A DNA stretch of 43,196 nt from Candidatus Altarchaeales archaeon ex4484_2. Its GTDB lineage: Archaea; Altiarchaeota; Altiarchaeia; IMC4; QMZM01. Location of the stretch: the NCBI GenBank assembly GCA_002254565.1, contig NJEG01000007.1:1-43196 (forward strand). Direction: 5' to 3'. Position 1 is the stretch's first letter, and each line of letters opens with the position of its first letter. The notes beneath the pieces were generated by a model that was given only the letters and a program-made list of their open reading frames with translations, was not told the DNA's origin and made no database searches. Positions 25,357-33,215 of this stretch are shown piece by piece. The position numbers were made by a program, and so were the translations under genes.

Positions 25357-26215
25357 GCTGAAGATTAAAAAGGTCAAACCTAAGGTGTGGAATCTGGAGG
25401 TGATTAAGGGATTAGATGCCTGGAAGGAGGTTGTTTATTCAGCGAGGATGAGTGGTGTGCCCCCGCAGGTGAAAGACATGAACTGCTTTGGGATGATGAT
25501 AGAAAACGACTACAGCTCATCCCTGGAACACATAATCATCAAGTTTGATTTAAAGATGTCCAAGGGTAACGCCCCAGAGTTCCTGGAACACCGGATGGTA
25601 AGCCACAGCGGCTACTCCACCAGATACATTGAGGTGAGCAAGGGCATAGATAAGAAAGAAGAGGCCTATGAGGTAATCATTCCAGAGCATCTCCTGGATA
25701 ATGAAGTAAAAACTGAATCAGCTAGTTTATTATCTGAGAACATAGGTGAATCGATTAGGGCATACAGGAACCTTGTGGATAAGAAAGTACCCAGGGAGAT
25801 AGCCAGATACGTGCTGCCCTTCGCCCAGGCCGTGGGCGTATACCACGTCACCATAAACCTCAGGTCTCTTCTTAACATGCTCTCACTACGCCTCTGCGTG
25901 CGTTCCTCCCCTGAATTCAGGTGCATAGCCAGCCAGCTCTACCTTAAACTGATGGAAGAGCTTCCGCAGATGGGGGGCCTTGTCGGATGTCGGGGTTTTA
26001 TGAGAGGATGCTGCCCGGAAAGCGGTGTAACAGGTGTCAGGGCAGGTGAGCAACACAAGCACTACCCCGTATGCCCCTTCAAGTTCCCGGACACAGACAT
26101 CTACATACCCACCATGAAGGAGCTGAGAAAGGGAGGGAAGGTTAAGGAATTCGATAAAGAAAAGGCCCTTAAGGCCATGGAATCGCTCTACAGGAAATGG
26201 ATGACGTGGGAATAA
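25349..26215 (+). CDS. thyX: Flavin-dependent thymidylate synthase
   Basis: 288 aa. ThyX makes dTMP from dUMP using methylene-folate, FAD and NADPH. The ThyX motif is seen as EHRMVSHSGYSTRY (about 81-94; the family consensus is RHRxxSxNxxSxRY, so the first Arg is replaced by Glu). The dUMP/FAD region is LPFAQAVGVYHVTINLRSLLNMLSLRLC. The C-terminal part is Cys-rich (GCRGFMRGCCPESG, HYPVCPF), longer than in typical bacterial ThyX. It overlaps ileS by 8 bp and converges with the MetE-like gene, leaving a 1-bp gap. Together with MetE it points to a working folate-type one-carbon pool in this archaeon. Confidence 0.88.
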   Translation: MNELKIKKVKPKVWNLEVIKGLDAWKEVVYSARMSGVPPQVKDMNCFGMMIENDYSSSLEHIIIKFDLKMSKGNAPEFLEHRMVSHSGYSTRYIEVSKGIDKKEEAYEVIIPEHLLDNEVKTESASLLSENIGESIRAYRNLVDKKVPREIARYVLPFAQAVGVYHVTINLRSLLNMLSLRLCVRSSPEFRCIASQLYLKLMEELPQMGGLVGCRGFMRGCCPESGVTGVRAGEQHKHYPVCPFKFPDTDIYIPTMKELRKGGKVKEFDKEKALKAMESLYRKWMTWE

Positions 26216-26216
26216 G

Positions 26217-27191
26217 CTACAGCTCCCCCCTGAGTTCCCTAGCTGCTGCACACATGTTGCTGAGTTTCTGGAAGGAAACCTGAGAGCTTAAAAGCTTTAA
26301 ACCGCAGTCTGGGTCTACATACACCCTTTTGGGCTCTACAATCTCGAAGGCCTTTTTTATGTTTCCCTTAATCTCATCAACCGACTCAATCCGTCTCGTA
26401 TGCACGTCCACGCAACCGAAGCCGATATCCTTGGTGAAATCATGTTCCCTGAATATGCTGATGTCCTGGAAGCTCTTGTTCGCCAGCTCGAAATCCAGTT
26501 GATCCACTGAGAAATCAAGTACCTGGGGATACAGCTTCGAGTAGTCGCCATAGCAGATATGTAAGCCTGTGTAGGCCTTAACCCCTTTGGTTGCTATCTC
26601 CACGGAGTTTCTGGCTATCTCCAGCTCATCCACGTGAGTGGGAATAGCAGGATCATCTATCTGGATAAATGAGGCGCCAGCTGCCACCAGAGCCTTCAGT
26701 TCCTGGTTGATTACCTCAGCCAGGGCATAAACAGCATCCTCTTTAGTCCTGTAGTGCTCGTTGAAGCTCCAGTCCACTATAGTGTAGGGCCCTGTTATGG
26801 GAACCTTGATATCATGCTCGGTTAAACCCCTGAGGTTTCTGTATTCGCTGACAGTCAACTCATCCCTGTAGCTTAATTCATCCACGATAGACGGCTTCCT
26901 GTAGTAGTTGTTGCCCCACACCCTCACCTCGCCGTAGATGGAAAAGCCGTTAATGTGCTCCGCGAAATAGGAGGTCATCTCCTCCCGCCTCATCTCCCCA
27001 TCCCAGAGTATGTCAACACCAGCAAGCTCATGATCCTTTACCACAGCCTTGATGGAATCAGAATAGGCTGACTCCATTACCTCATCCGAGAGACTGCTAT
27101 CAGAGTGCTCCCTGATCAAGTGATTAAGCCATCTCGGCTTCGGGTAGCTTCCAACCACAGTAGTAGGTAATATTTTATCGTTCATCTTCAA
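26217..27191 (-). CDS. metE: Cobalamin-independent methionine synthase, catalytic half (MetE C-terminal domain, Meth_synt_2)
   Basis: 324 aa, a stand-alone catalytic barrel of the MetE type, which moves a methyl group to homocysteine at a zinc site. It starts TTVVGSYPKPRWL. Candidate zinc ligands are H and C in GLHICYGDY and C in VDPDCGLK, matching the HxC...C arrangement of MetE. GASFIQIDDPAIP and FGCVDVHTRRIESVDEI are the usual family blocks. Archaeal MetE proteins of this short form lack the N-terminal half found in bacteria, and the methyl donor may be a corrinoid protein instead of folate. It overlaps the upstream half-MetE gene by 4 bp (ATGA) and is last in the ECF-MetE operon. Confidence 0.85.
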   Translation of the reverse strand: MKMNDKILPTTVVGSYPKPRWLNHLIREHSDSSLSDEVMESAYSDSIKAVVKDHELAGVDILWDGEMRREEMTSYFAEHINGFSIYGEVRVWGNNYYRKPSIVDELSYRDELTVSEYRNLRGLTEHDIKVPITGPYTIVDWSFNEHYRTKEDAVYALAEVINQELKALVAAGASFIQIDDPAIPTHVDELEIARNSVEIATKGVKAYTGLHICYGDYSKLYPQVLDFSVDQLDFELANKSFQDISIFREHDFTKDIGFGCVDVHTRRIESVDEIKGNIKKAFEIVEPKRVYVDPDCGLKLLSSQVSFQKLSNMCAAARELRGEL

Positions 27192-28132
27192 TCAACGGAT
27201 GCACTTAACACCCCCATCTTCTCCGAGGCCTTCACATAAGGCAGATACTCCAGTCCGGTGTTAGGCGAGAGAAACAATTTCTCACCAGATACCAGCTCAG
27301 TTATTGAATCAATCACTTCCTTAACCTCGGAGGGCTTCTCCATCAGGGTGGTTCTCCCGTCCACAACGCCAGCCTGGATAATTTTTTCGGTGGGATGCTC
27401 CTTTATGAGCTTCAGGTTTTCCTTAAGGCCCTCCACAAAATCCAGCCCCAAAACATCAATCGGGTAATCAAGGATCTCGGGATATAGTCCTTTGGCGTCC
27501 CTGAAATAAGTGGCCAGGATAAATGAGGCATTAACACCCTTGGTTAAAACCTCCAAGGCCTCTCCCGCCGCCTCAACACCCTCCTTGTCTGCAAAAAGAA
27601 GCGATGGCTCATCCACCTGTATAATAGAGGCACCTGCACCTGCAAGGGCCTTAGCCTCCTGGTTCATTACCTCAGCCACATCCATCAGGAACTCTTTCTC
27701 ATCTCCATAAAACCTGTTTTGGGATAAATCAACCAAGGAATAGCAGGACAAAACCGGCTTAATGTTTTTCTCTACACTACATGCGGCCCTGTATTCATCC
27801 AGTATTATGGGATTTCCTCTCTCCACTCTACCAACAGCCTCGGGCATCTGGTAATACATGTTGTTGTCGAAGTACCTTATTAAACCAGACAACCTGAAAC
27901 CATCCAGGCTATCGCAAAGATGGCAGAGCATGTTCTGCCAGAGAAGCTGGCCGTCAGTCAACAACCGGATACCTGATTTTTTTTGCTCGCCTAATACCTC
28001 AGCCAAAGCCCTCATGTAGGAGTCATCAATACCTACCCTGGAACCCTTCTGCAGGCCCTCCTGTTTTTTCAGGTAGTCGCTGAACCATTCCGGCCTAGGG
28101 TAACTCCCAACCGTTGATAGAGTATATTCCAT
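27188..28132 (-). CDS. MetE N-terminal-domain-like protein (Meth_synt_1 type), no zinc ligands
   Basis: 314 aa and distantly related to the next gene (TVGSYPRPEWF, GASIIQVDEPSLLF). The zinc-ligand positions are not conserved: ILATYFRDAKGLYPEIL replaces HICYGDY, and SPNTGLEYLP replaces DPDCGLK. TYF..., DVLGLDFVEG and GVVDGRTTLMEKPSEV are the blocks of the MetE N-terminal domain, which holds folate in bacterial MetE but is itself inactive. I infer that the two genes act as a split MetE, with this one as partner or substrate-presenting subunit. It starts 26 bp after EcfT and overlaps the catalytic gene by 4 bp. Confidence 0.75.
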   Translation of the reverse strand: MEYTLSTVGSYPRPEWFSDYLKKQEGLQKGSRVGIDDSYMRALAEVLGEQKKSGIRLLTDGQLLWQNMLCHLCDSLDGFRLSGLIRYFDNNMYYQMPEAVGRVERGNPIILDEYRAACSVEKNIKPVLSCYSLVDLSQNRFYGDEKEFLMDVAEVMNQEAKALAGAGASIIQVDEPSLLFADKEGVEAAGEALEVLTKGVNASFILATYFRDAKGLYPEILDYPIDVLGLDFVEGLKENLKLIKEHPTEKIIQAGVVDGRTTLMEKPSEVKEVIDSITELVSGEKLFLSPNTGLEYLPYVKASEKMGVLSASVD

Positions 28133-28158
28133 ATGAAATCAGTACAAAGTATTGGGTT

Positions 28159-28869
28159 CTAGTCTTTATATTTTCCATCCCTAAGCCTGGAACCGAAGCC
28201 CTTCAGCTCCAAGGCTATCGCCTGGTTTACCGCCCGCTCCAAAGAGATGGTAAATAAGGGAATTAATAAGGCAGCATAACCTGTGATCTTATCCCTGAAG
28301 GAGGCCTCCCTCAGGCTGAAGCCTCTGGCCTTCTGGGCCTCCATTATCTGCTCCAGGTCACTGTAGATCAAAGCCGTTGAGCGGTTCAAGAAAACAATAA
28401 AAAACAAAACACTATCCGGAACCCTTAATCCAAGTAAACCAAATCCGGACACCCTAGAAACCAACTCTAGAGGATTGGTGGATGCAATAAATAGAATGGA
28501 TGTGGAAAGCAGACAGTATATCCTTAAACCAACCTCCAAACCCGCAACAAAACCCTCCAGCGAAAAACTAGGATTGAAGAAGAAGAGAGACATATTACCT
28601 TCACCAGTAAAGGATTGATGGAAGAAAAGCTGGAACAATAAGATAAAAGGGAACATGTAGAGGATAAAGAATCTAGTCTGCTTGCGCAGCCTGTCACCCA
28701 ATCCCGAATAGAAAGCAATAAAGGATATAGATAAGGTAAAGAATAACAGGGGGAGCAGACTGGAATAAAGCACAATAACCCAAAGCAACACCAAAAGAAT
28801 AATCTTGGATAGGGGATCCATCCCGTAAAGGAAACCCGTTCCCTGCCTGTACTCGAAAAAATCCCTCAT
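28159..28869 (-). CDS. ECF transporter transmembrane subunit EcfT (CbiQ-like)
   Basis: 236 aa, about five membrane helices. Starts with YRQGTGFLYGMDPLSKIILL, the classic N-terminal block of EcfT/CbiQ (family D-PRxK). The two coupling motifs that contact the ATPases are visible as AQKARGFSL and LELKGFGSR (family ARG, one with K in place of R). It overlaps the EcfA-EcfA' gene by 4 bp and precedes the half-MetE genes. It acts in the cytoplasmic membrane as the scaffold joining the S-component to the ATPases. Confidence 0.88.
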   Translation of the reverse strand: MRDFFEYRQGTGFLYGMDPLSKIILLVLLWVIVLYSSLLPLLFFTLSISFIAFYSGLGDRLRKQTRFFILYMFPFILLFQLFFHQSFTGEGNMSLFFFNPSFSLEGFVAGLEVGLRIYCLLSTSILFIASTNPLELVSRVSGFGLLGLRVPDSVLFFIVFLNRSTALIYSDLEQIMEAQKARGFSLREASFRDKITGYAALLIPLFTISLERAVNQAIALELKGFGSRLRDGKYKD

Positions 28870-30266
28870 TGTTCAACCAACCTCCCGTTATCCAAGAGCA
28901 GGGTCCGGTCCGCCAGAGAACCATAATACCTGGGTTGGTGGGATACCACCACAATAGTCCTGCCCTGTTTTTTCATCTCACTCAGGTAGCCTATAAGCCT
29001 TTTCTTCCCATTGAAGTCCAGATAGGTCATGGGCTCGTCCAGGACCATAATTCGGGGATTCGAAACCAGCGATGAAGCAAGAGCAAGCCTCTGCTTCTCT
29101 CCCGCAGAAAGAGACTGAGGGCTTCTATCTGAAAAACCCTTCAGGTCAAACAGGTCGAGTATTTCCTGAACCCTCTCCTTCCCTTCACCAGCATCCAGTA
29201 TATCCAGGGTATACTCCACCTCTCCAGTAACTGTGTTCCTGAACAACTGATGCTCGGGGTTCTGGAAAAGGAATCCAAGATTCCTGGCGATGTCCCTTCG
29301 AGAATGCTCTCTTAAGGATTTACCATCCATCAAGACCTGGCCCCCATCCGGATCCAGCAACCTGTTAAGGTGTTTTAGCAGGGTTGTTTTACCTGAACCG
29401 TTTCCCCCCAACAAAAGAATGAATTCGCCCTCCATTATTTCCAGATTAACACCATCAAGGATTTCCCTAAAACACAGGTCCTCCACGGAAATCTTTGCCC
29501 TCGCCGCAGCCTTCCTGGCTTCGCTTCCACCCCATTTAAGGTTTAGAGGCTCTACACCGTAGGAAGAAAGTGCTTCATCCTCCAGGAAGAGCGGGTCTTT
29601 GGAATCCTCAACAACACATCCATCAGATAACACAACATATCGGGAGCTGTATTTAGCTGCCAGGGTATCATGCGTTATTAGAATAATAGTCTTGCCCTTC
29701 CGGTTAAGCTGTTGCAGGGTTTCCAGAAGACTCTCTCTTTCCAGTGCGTCAAGCTGGGAGGTGGGCTCGTCAAGCACCAGTATGCTGGGGTCTGTGGAAA
29801 GAATTGATGCAAGCAACGCCTTCTGTTTCTCGCCCTCAGATAAATCAAGAAATTTGCGTTTAAGCAGGTGAGAGATACCTAATTCACTTGAAAGCTCCTT
29901 TATTCTTTCCTCAGAGAGAAGCCCGTAATTATCTAACTGGAAACGGATCTCCTCCTCCACTGTAGAAAAGAAAAACTGGGACTCGTAATCCTGTAACAGA
30001 AACCCCACATCAGATACAATGTCATGAATCTCATGCTCCAGTGTGTTTTTATTATTAACGAACACCTCCCCCCTGAAACTTCCCTGAAGAAGGTGGGGTA
30101 TGATCCCTGCCATAGACAAGGCCAAGGTTGTTTTCCCGGAGCCGTTAGCGCCTAGTATTGAAATAAACTCCCCCCTCCCTATTTCAAGATTCACCTGACC
30201 TAAAACCCTGCTTTCAGAGTCAAGGAAGGAGAATGAATATTTTCTTATCTCTACACATGCTGTCAT
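28866..30266 (-). CDS. Fused ECF transporter ATPase (EcfA-EcfA')
   Basis: 466 aa with two complete ABC ATPase domains in tandem. The first has Walker A GANGSGKTT (39-47), Q-loop LLQDYESQF, signature LSEGEKQ and Walker B ILVLDEPTSQLD. The second has Walker A GGNGSGKTT (about 290), FLFQNPEHQLF, signature LSAGEKQ and IMVLDEPMTYLD. Fused ATPase pairs are common in archaeal ECF systems. The track start at 30326 runs 53 bp into the S-component gene; ATG 30266, 7 nt after that gene's stop, gives the normal N-terminus (MTACVEIRKYSFSF). It powers uptake through the EcfT and S subunits encoded on either side. Confidence 0.88.
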   Translation of the reverse strand: MTACVEIRKYSFSFLDSESRVLGQVNLEIGRGEFISILGANGSGKTTLALSMAGIIPHLLQGSFRGEVFVNNKNTLEHEIHDIVSDVGFLLQDYESQFFFSTVEEEIRFQLDNYGLLSEERIKELSSELGISHLLKRKFLDLSEGEKQKALLASILSTDPSILVLDEPTSQLDALERESLLETLQQLNRKGKTIILITHDTLAAKYSSRYVVLSDGCVVEDSKDPLFLEDEALSSYGVEPLNLKWGGSEARKAAARAKISVEDLCFREILDGVNLEIMEGEFILLLGGNGSGKTTLLKHLNRLLDPDGGQVLMDGKSLREHSRRDIARNLGFLFQNPEHQLFRNTVTGEVEYTLDILDAGEGKERVQEILDLFDLKGFSDRSPQSLSAGEKQRLALASSLVSNPRIMVLDEPMTYLDFNGKKRLIGYLSEMKKQGRTIVVVSHQPRYYGSLADRTLLLDNGRLVEQ

Positions 30267-30273
30267 TCTGGTC

Positions 30274-31194
30274 TTACTCTCGGTGGATGAGCCACCTAAG
30301 TCTTGGATTAGACTCCAAGGCAACAAGCAATGGGAGAGTGATATATGTAGCGATTAAGGCGGTAATAAGTCTCTCTGCGCCTGCGCCTATCGCAAAGGGT
30401 GTATAGAGGTCAGCAACCTGTTGGGCGGTCATAGCGTAGATACTGTAACCGTAGGCACCGAACAGGATATTACCAACCATGCAGTCTATCTCTAAACCAA
30501 TGAACGAAAGCAGTAGTACAGCCAAAAAAACACCCCTCAGGAGGTATACTGCAGCAGAAAGGTATAACGCCAGAAGAATGGATGAGTAAATCAATGGGAT
30601 CTGGGGGATGAACTCCATCAATCCATTATCCAAACCCAGGGACCTTATCAAGAGGGCTGCTACAATTAATCCAACCACTACTAGGGGCGTTATAATCTGC
30701 AGCCGAGGAAACCCTTTATTTGCATCTCCCCCAATGCCCTTGCTTGTGAAGGACTTCTTTATGAGATAGACTGTTGGGTAAATAAGCAACAGGGCGATGA
30801 ATTTATCCCAGAGAGCCCATAATGGAACATAAACGTTTCCTGGAACCTGGAAAAACAATACCAAGAGCAGTGTTAGTAAAAGAGTTGTGGTTGCTGCTTT
30901 TCTATGCATCAATAATGCAATCGATAAAGCCCCTGATGCCATTGGAAGGAATCCAAGCTGGAGAAACATCTCACTTGGTCTGAAGATGCTGTATATTAAA
31001 GCCCCTGAGGTTACACCAAGTGCACCCAATAGTCCGGTGGAGGCGCCTACTGCCCCTATGACTTCCATAACCGCTGCGATATTCACATATCCTATGGCGG
31101 GCAGTGGAGCAATCAACAATACCATGGTTAATGCCGCTAACACGCTGGCTATGGTGAGTCTCAGGGTTCCTGGAATTCTTTTATTGTTCTCCAT
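30274..31194 (-). CDS. ECF transporter substrate-binding membrane subunit (S-component), substrate unknown
   Basis: 306 aa, larger than the usual 170-220 aa S-component, with about eight hydrophobic helices. The first helix region LRLTIASVLAALTMVLLI contains the small-residue motif that docks to EcfT. The late segment DCMVGNILFGAYGYSIYAM and AGAERLITALIATYITLPLL is typical of S-components. It is the first gene of the operon S - AA' - T - MetE(N) - MetE(C), controlled from the divergent promoter region with the palindrome. The linkage to methionine synthase suggests a ligand such as methionine, homocysteine, a methyl donor or a cofactor of that reaction; the sequence does not tell which. Confidence 0.8.
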   Translation of the reverse strand: MENNKRIPGTLRLTIASVLAALTMVLLIAPLPAIGYVNIAAVMEVIGAVGASTGLLGALGVTSGALIYSIFRPSEMFLQLGFLPMASGALSIALLMHRKAATTTLLLTLLLVLFFQVPGNVYVPLWALWDKFIALLLIYPTVYLIKKSFTSKGIGGDANKGFPRLQIITPLVVVGLIVAALLIRSLGLDNGLMEFIPQIPLIYSSILLALYLSAAVYLLRGVFLAVLLLSFIGLEIDCMVGNILFGAYGYSIYAMTAQQVADLYTPFAIGAGAERLITALIATYITLPLLVALESNPRLRWLIHRE

Positions 31195-31201
31195 TTTTCC
31201 T

Positions 31202-31217
31202 GTGTAGTATACTACAC
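31202..31217. promoter_or_regulatory. Perfect 16-bp palindrome, candidate operator for the ECF-MetE operon
   Basis: GTGTAGTATACTACAC is its own reverse complement. It lies 7 bp before the S-component ATG, between the TATA candidate (31225-31234) and the predicted transcript start. A repressor bound there would block the minus-strand promoter. A weaker related copy, GTTATATATTACAC (31224-31237), overlaps the TATA box. The divergent winged-helix gene is the obvious candidate binder. Confidence 0.65.
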
Positions 31218-31224
31218 TCTGATG

Positions 31225-31234
31225 TTATATATTA
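31225..31234. promoter_or_regulatory. Shared TATA-like element between regulator and ECF operon
   Basis: TTATATATTA can be read as a TATA box on either strand. On the minus strand it lies about 30 bp from the S-component ATG. On the plus strand it lies about 35 bp from the regulator ATG at 31267. A second plus-strand candidate (CATATATATT, 31243-31252) is closer. Confidence 0.45.
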
Positions 31235-31266
31235 CACTTACCCATATATATTCAATCAAACGAAAA

Positions 31267-31701
31267 ATGAAGCAGATACCGTGCATAGTATTCCTGCCCG
31301 AAGACAGGGAGGAGAGAATCAACATGCTCCAGAGCATATTCGGCTCAGAGGTCAAGATGGAGATACTCAAGCAGTTTTGCACGGAGACAGGAGTCAAAAA
31401 GAAAATCTACCAGCATGACCTGATAGAAGATATGAACTACTCCAACAAGACCATAATAACACACGTCAAGGATCTGGTAGGGCTTGGAATCCTCAGGGAG
31501 GGGATGGAGAAAAAAAGGAACTGGAGGAAACACCTTGAGGTAAAGGAGAATATGGAATGGCTTATCCTCCTGTTACATGACCCTGGGAAACTTGAGGAAG
31601 AGAAATTAAGGGATAGCATAGAGAAATTCTCCACACTTTACCTGAAACACCTCAAGTCTCTGGTAAAGCAATACGGCATCGATGAAAGACATCTTTTATA
31701 G
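31267..31701 (+). CDS. Winged helix-turn-helix transcriptional regulator, ArsR-like
   Basis: 144 aa. It begins with a short segment containing one Cys (QIPCIVFLPEDREE), then a winged-helix domain: IFGSEVKMEILKQFC, YQHDLIEDMNYSNKTIITHVKDLVGLGILREGM (recognition helix about residues 65-85), and a C-terminal helix pair for dimerisation (DSIEKFSTLYLKHLKSLVKQYG). The SxVxxxIL start is typical of archaeal ArsR/DUF-type wHTH regulators. The start at ATG 31267 is chosen over the track's 31222, because the TATA region lies in the extra part. It is divergent from the ECF-MetE operon with a palindrome between them, so it probably represses that operon, and perhaps itself, in response to a methionine-related signal. 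Confidence 0.75.
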   Translation: MKQIPCIVFLPEDREERINMLQSIFGSEVKMEILKQFCTETGVKKKIYQHDLIEDMNYSNKTIITHVKDLVGLGILREGMEKKRNWRKHLEVKENMEWLILLLHDPGKLEEEKLRDSIEKFSTLYLKHLKSLVKQYGIDERHLL

Positions 31702-31728
31702 GCTGAATCGTATATATATTCCCTTAAA

Positions 31729-32019
31729 ATGAAAGGCTCTAAAGGCTACCGCCGGAAAACAAGGAACCTGAAGGTTAAACCCAGAAACAGGGGGAAACTC
31801 AAGATAAGAAACTATCTCCAGGAATTCGATGAGGGGGATAAGGTGGTGATAAATATAAATCCCAGCTACCAGAAGATACCACACCCCCGGTTCAACTCAA
31901 AAGTAGGTGCAGTATCAGGCAAACAGGGTAGGGCATACTATGTGCAAATACGTGATGGGAATAAAAACAAAAAAGTGCTGGTAACCCCAGAACACCTCAT
32001 TTCTTTAACCAACAAATAA
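31729..32019 (+). CDS. rpl21e: Large ribosomal subunit protein L21e
   Basis: 96 aa, the normal length for archaeal L21e. Recognised from KGYRRKTRNLKVKPRNRGK at the N-terminus, FDEGDKVVININPSYQK, the HPRFNSKVGAVSGKQGRAYYV block (family PHPRFHGRTGxVxxxRGxAYxV) and the end VTPEHLISL. Strongly basic, as expected for an rRNA-binding protein. TATA candidates TTTTATA (31694-31700) and a TATATATATT run lie just upstream. First gene of the L21e - RpoF - DUF655 set typical of archaea; the rpoF ATG follows 1 nt after its stop. Confidence 0.95.
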   Translation: MKGSKGYRRKTRNLKVKPRNRGKLKIRNYLQEFDEGDKVVININPSYQKIPHPRFNSKVGAVSGKQGRAYYVQIRDGNKNKKVLVTPEHLISLTNK

Positions 32020-32020
32020 A

Positions 32021-32365
32021 ATGAAAATCATAGACGAAAGATACATCCCCCTAGTTGATGTAAGGGATATACTGGGGAAGAAAGAGAAAGACTACCTGGA
32101 GGAGGAAAAGGAGATGCTCTATGAGCAGAGAAGGGCCCTAGATCATGCTAGGAGAGCAACTAAACTTGAGTCCAAGGATGTAAAGGAGATGAAGAAAAAG
32201 TTAGTTGGACTAGAGCTGGGTTTGTCGCAGGAGCAGCTAATCAAGATATGTGATATACTCCCTGAGACCGTTGACGACATACGCGCTGTTTTTGCCAAAG
32301 AGCGGTTCAAATACAGTGAGGAAGAAATAAGGAAAATAATAGACATTCTCGACCAGTACCGCTAG
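32021..32365 (+). CDS. rpoF: DNA-directed RNA polymerase subunit F (Rpb4)
   Basis: 114 aa, the size of archaeal RpoF. It pairs with subunit E (Rpb7) to form the stalk of the polymerase, which helps open promoters and holds the emerging RNA. Family features are an N-terminal IPLVDVRDILG, a charged helical middle (EQRRALDHARRATKLESK), and the C-terminal HRDC-like helix bundle LSQEQLIKICDILPETVDDIRAVFAKER ending in EEEIRKIIDILDQYR. Its place between rpl21e and DUF655 is the conserved archaeal order, which supports the call more than sequence alone. Confidence 0.92.
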   Translation: MKIIDERYIPLVDVRDILGKKEKDYLEEEKEMLYEQRRALDHARRATKLESKDVKEMKKKLVGLELGLSQEQLIKICDILPETVDDIRAVFAKERFKYSEEEIRKIIDILDQYR

Positions 32366-32410
32366 TTTGTGATATTTATTATTCTTGCAATAATTAAACA
32401 CCATGTTAAA

Positions 32411-32974
32411 ATGAAAAAGGATGAATATGTTCGCGTGCTAGACTTCCTGCCCATGGGCAAATCAGAGGTTCCACCCCACAAGAGGAAACCCATCGCCCAG
32501 GTGGTAGGGGAGGAGTATTTTTCGCTGCTGGAGCTTGCTCCCAGAAAAAACACGACGCTGGAGGTAGGCGACCGAATTTATATAGGTGAAGGAACCAGAG
32601 ACAAAGTAGATCACATAGAAAGACGCATCAAGTACGAATGGCTTACACCAACAGCTAAAACAGAACTCAAGATAATCCTGATGGAAATAATAAAAGTCAG
32701 GGAAGAGAAATTCATCGAATTCTTCAACACAGTAGGTATTATAAGCACCAGACTCCATAAACTAGAGACCCTGCCCAGGATAGGTAAAAGACACAGACAG
32801 GATATATTAGCTGAGAGGGATATAGAACCCTTCAAAGACTTCAAGGATTTACAGGCGAGGGTTAAGAACATGCCCGACCCCTGCAAGATACTAGCTGAGA
32901 AGATTATAGACGAACTAAAAAACGAGAGTAAATACTATCTCTTTGTACCCTACATCGAGATGAAAATACCATGA
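32411..32974 (+). CDS. DUF655 family RNA/DNA-binding protein
   Basis: 187 aa. The DUF655 family is found in nearly all euryarchaea next to rpoF and is thought to bind nucleic acid. The N-terminal half is OB-fold-like (EYVRVLDFLPMGK, VGEEYFSLLELAPRK, EVGDRIYIGEG). The C-terminal half holds a helix-hairpin-helix (RLHKLETLPRIGKRHRQDILAERD). ATG 32411 is preferred to the track start 32369, which adds a hydrophobic stretch not seen in the family. Role inferred: RNA-linked, in translation or rRNA maturation. In relatives the dimethyltransferase gene ksgA usually follows; here a ferredoxin gene follows instead. Confidence 0.88.
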   Translation: MKKDEYVRVLDFLPMGKSEVPPHKRKPIAQVVGEEYFSLLELAPRKNTTLEVGDRIYIGEGTRDKVDHIERRIKYEWLTPTAKTELKIILMEIIKVREEKFIEFFNTVGIISTRLHKLETLPRIGKRHRQDILAERDIEPFKDFKDLQARVKNMPDPCKILAEKIIDELKNESKYYLFVPYIEMKIP

Positions 32975-33016
32975 GTTTTTTTAAACATGTAATAAAAAGT
33001 TATACTTGAATTCAAA

Positions 33017-33202
33017 ATGGTGAAAATCGAAATCGACAGAGAGAGATGCATAGGTTGTGGCGCCTGCGTAAACGTCTGCCCAGTGTCACTATACGAGCTT
33101 GTTGACGAGAAATCAAAGGTCACAGGAAACGTAGACACCTGTATTCTATGCCGGGCCTGTGAGACAAGCTGTCCCGTAGGATGTATAAAGATAACTGAAT
33201 AA
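33017..33202 (+). CDS. Ferredoxin with two [4Fe-4S] clusters
   Basis: 61 aa. Two complete CxxCxxCxxxCP motifs (CIGCGACVNVCP and CILCRACETSCP) fold as a bacterial-type 2[4Fe-4S] ferredoxin. It is a low-potential electron carrier in the cytoplasm, typical of anaerobes; the partner cannot be told from the neighbours. It has its own T-rich upstream region (TTTTTTTAAACATG) suggesting a separate promoter, and the KH-protein gene starts 13 bp after it. Confidence 0.93.
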   Translation: MVKIEIDRERCIGCGACVNVCPVSLYELVDEKSKVTGNVDTCILCRACETSCPVGCIKITE

Positions 33203-33215
33203 TTTTTTTCGAAAA

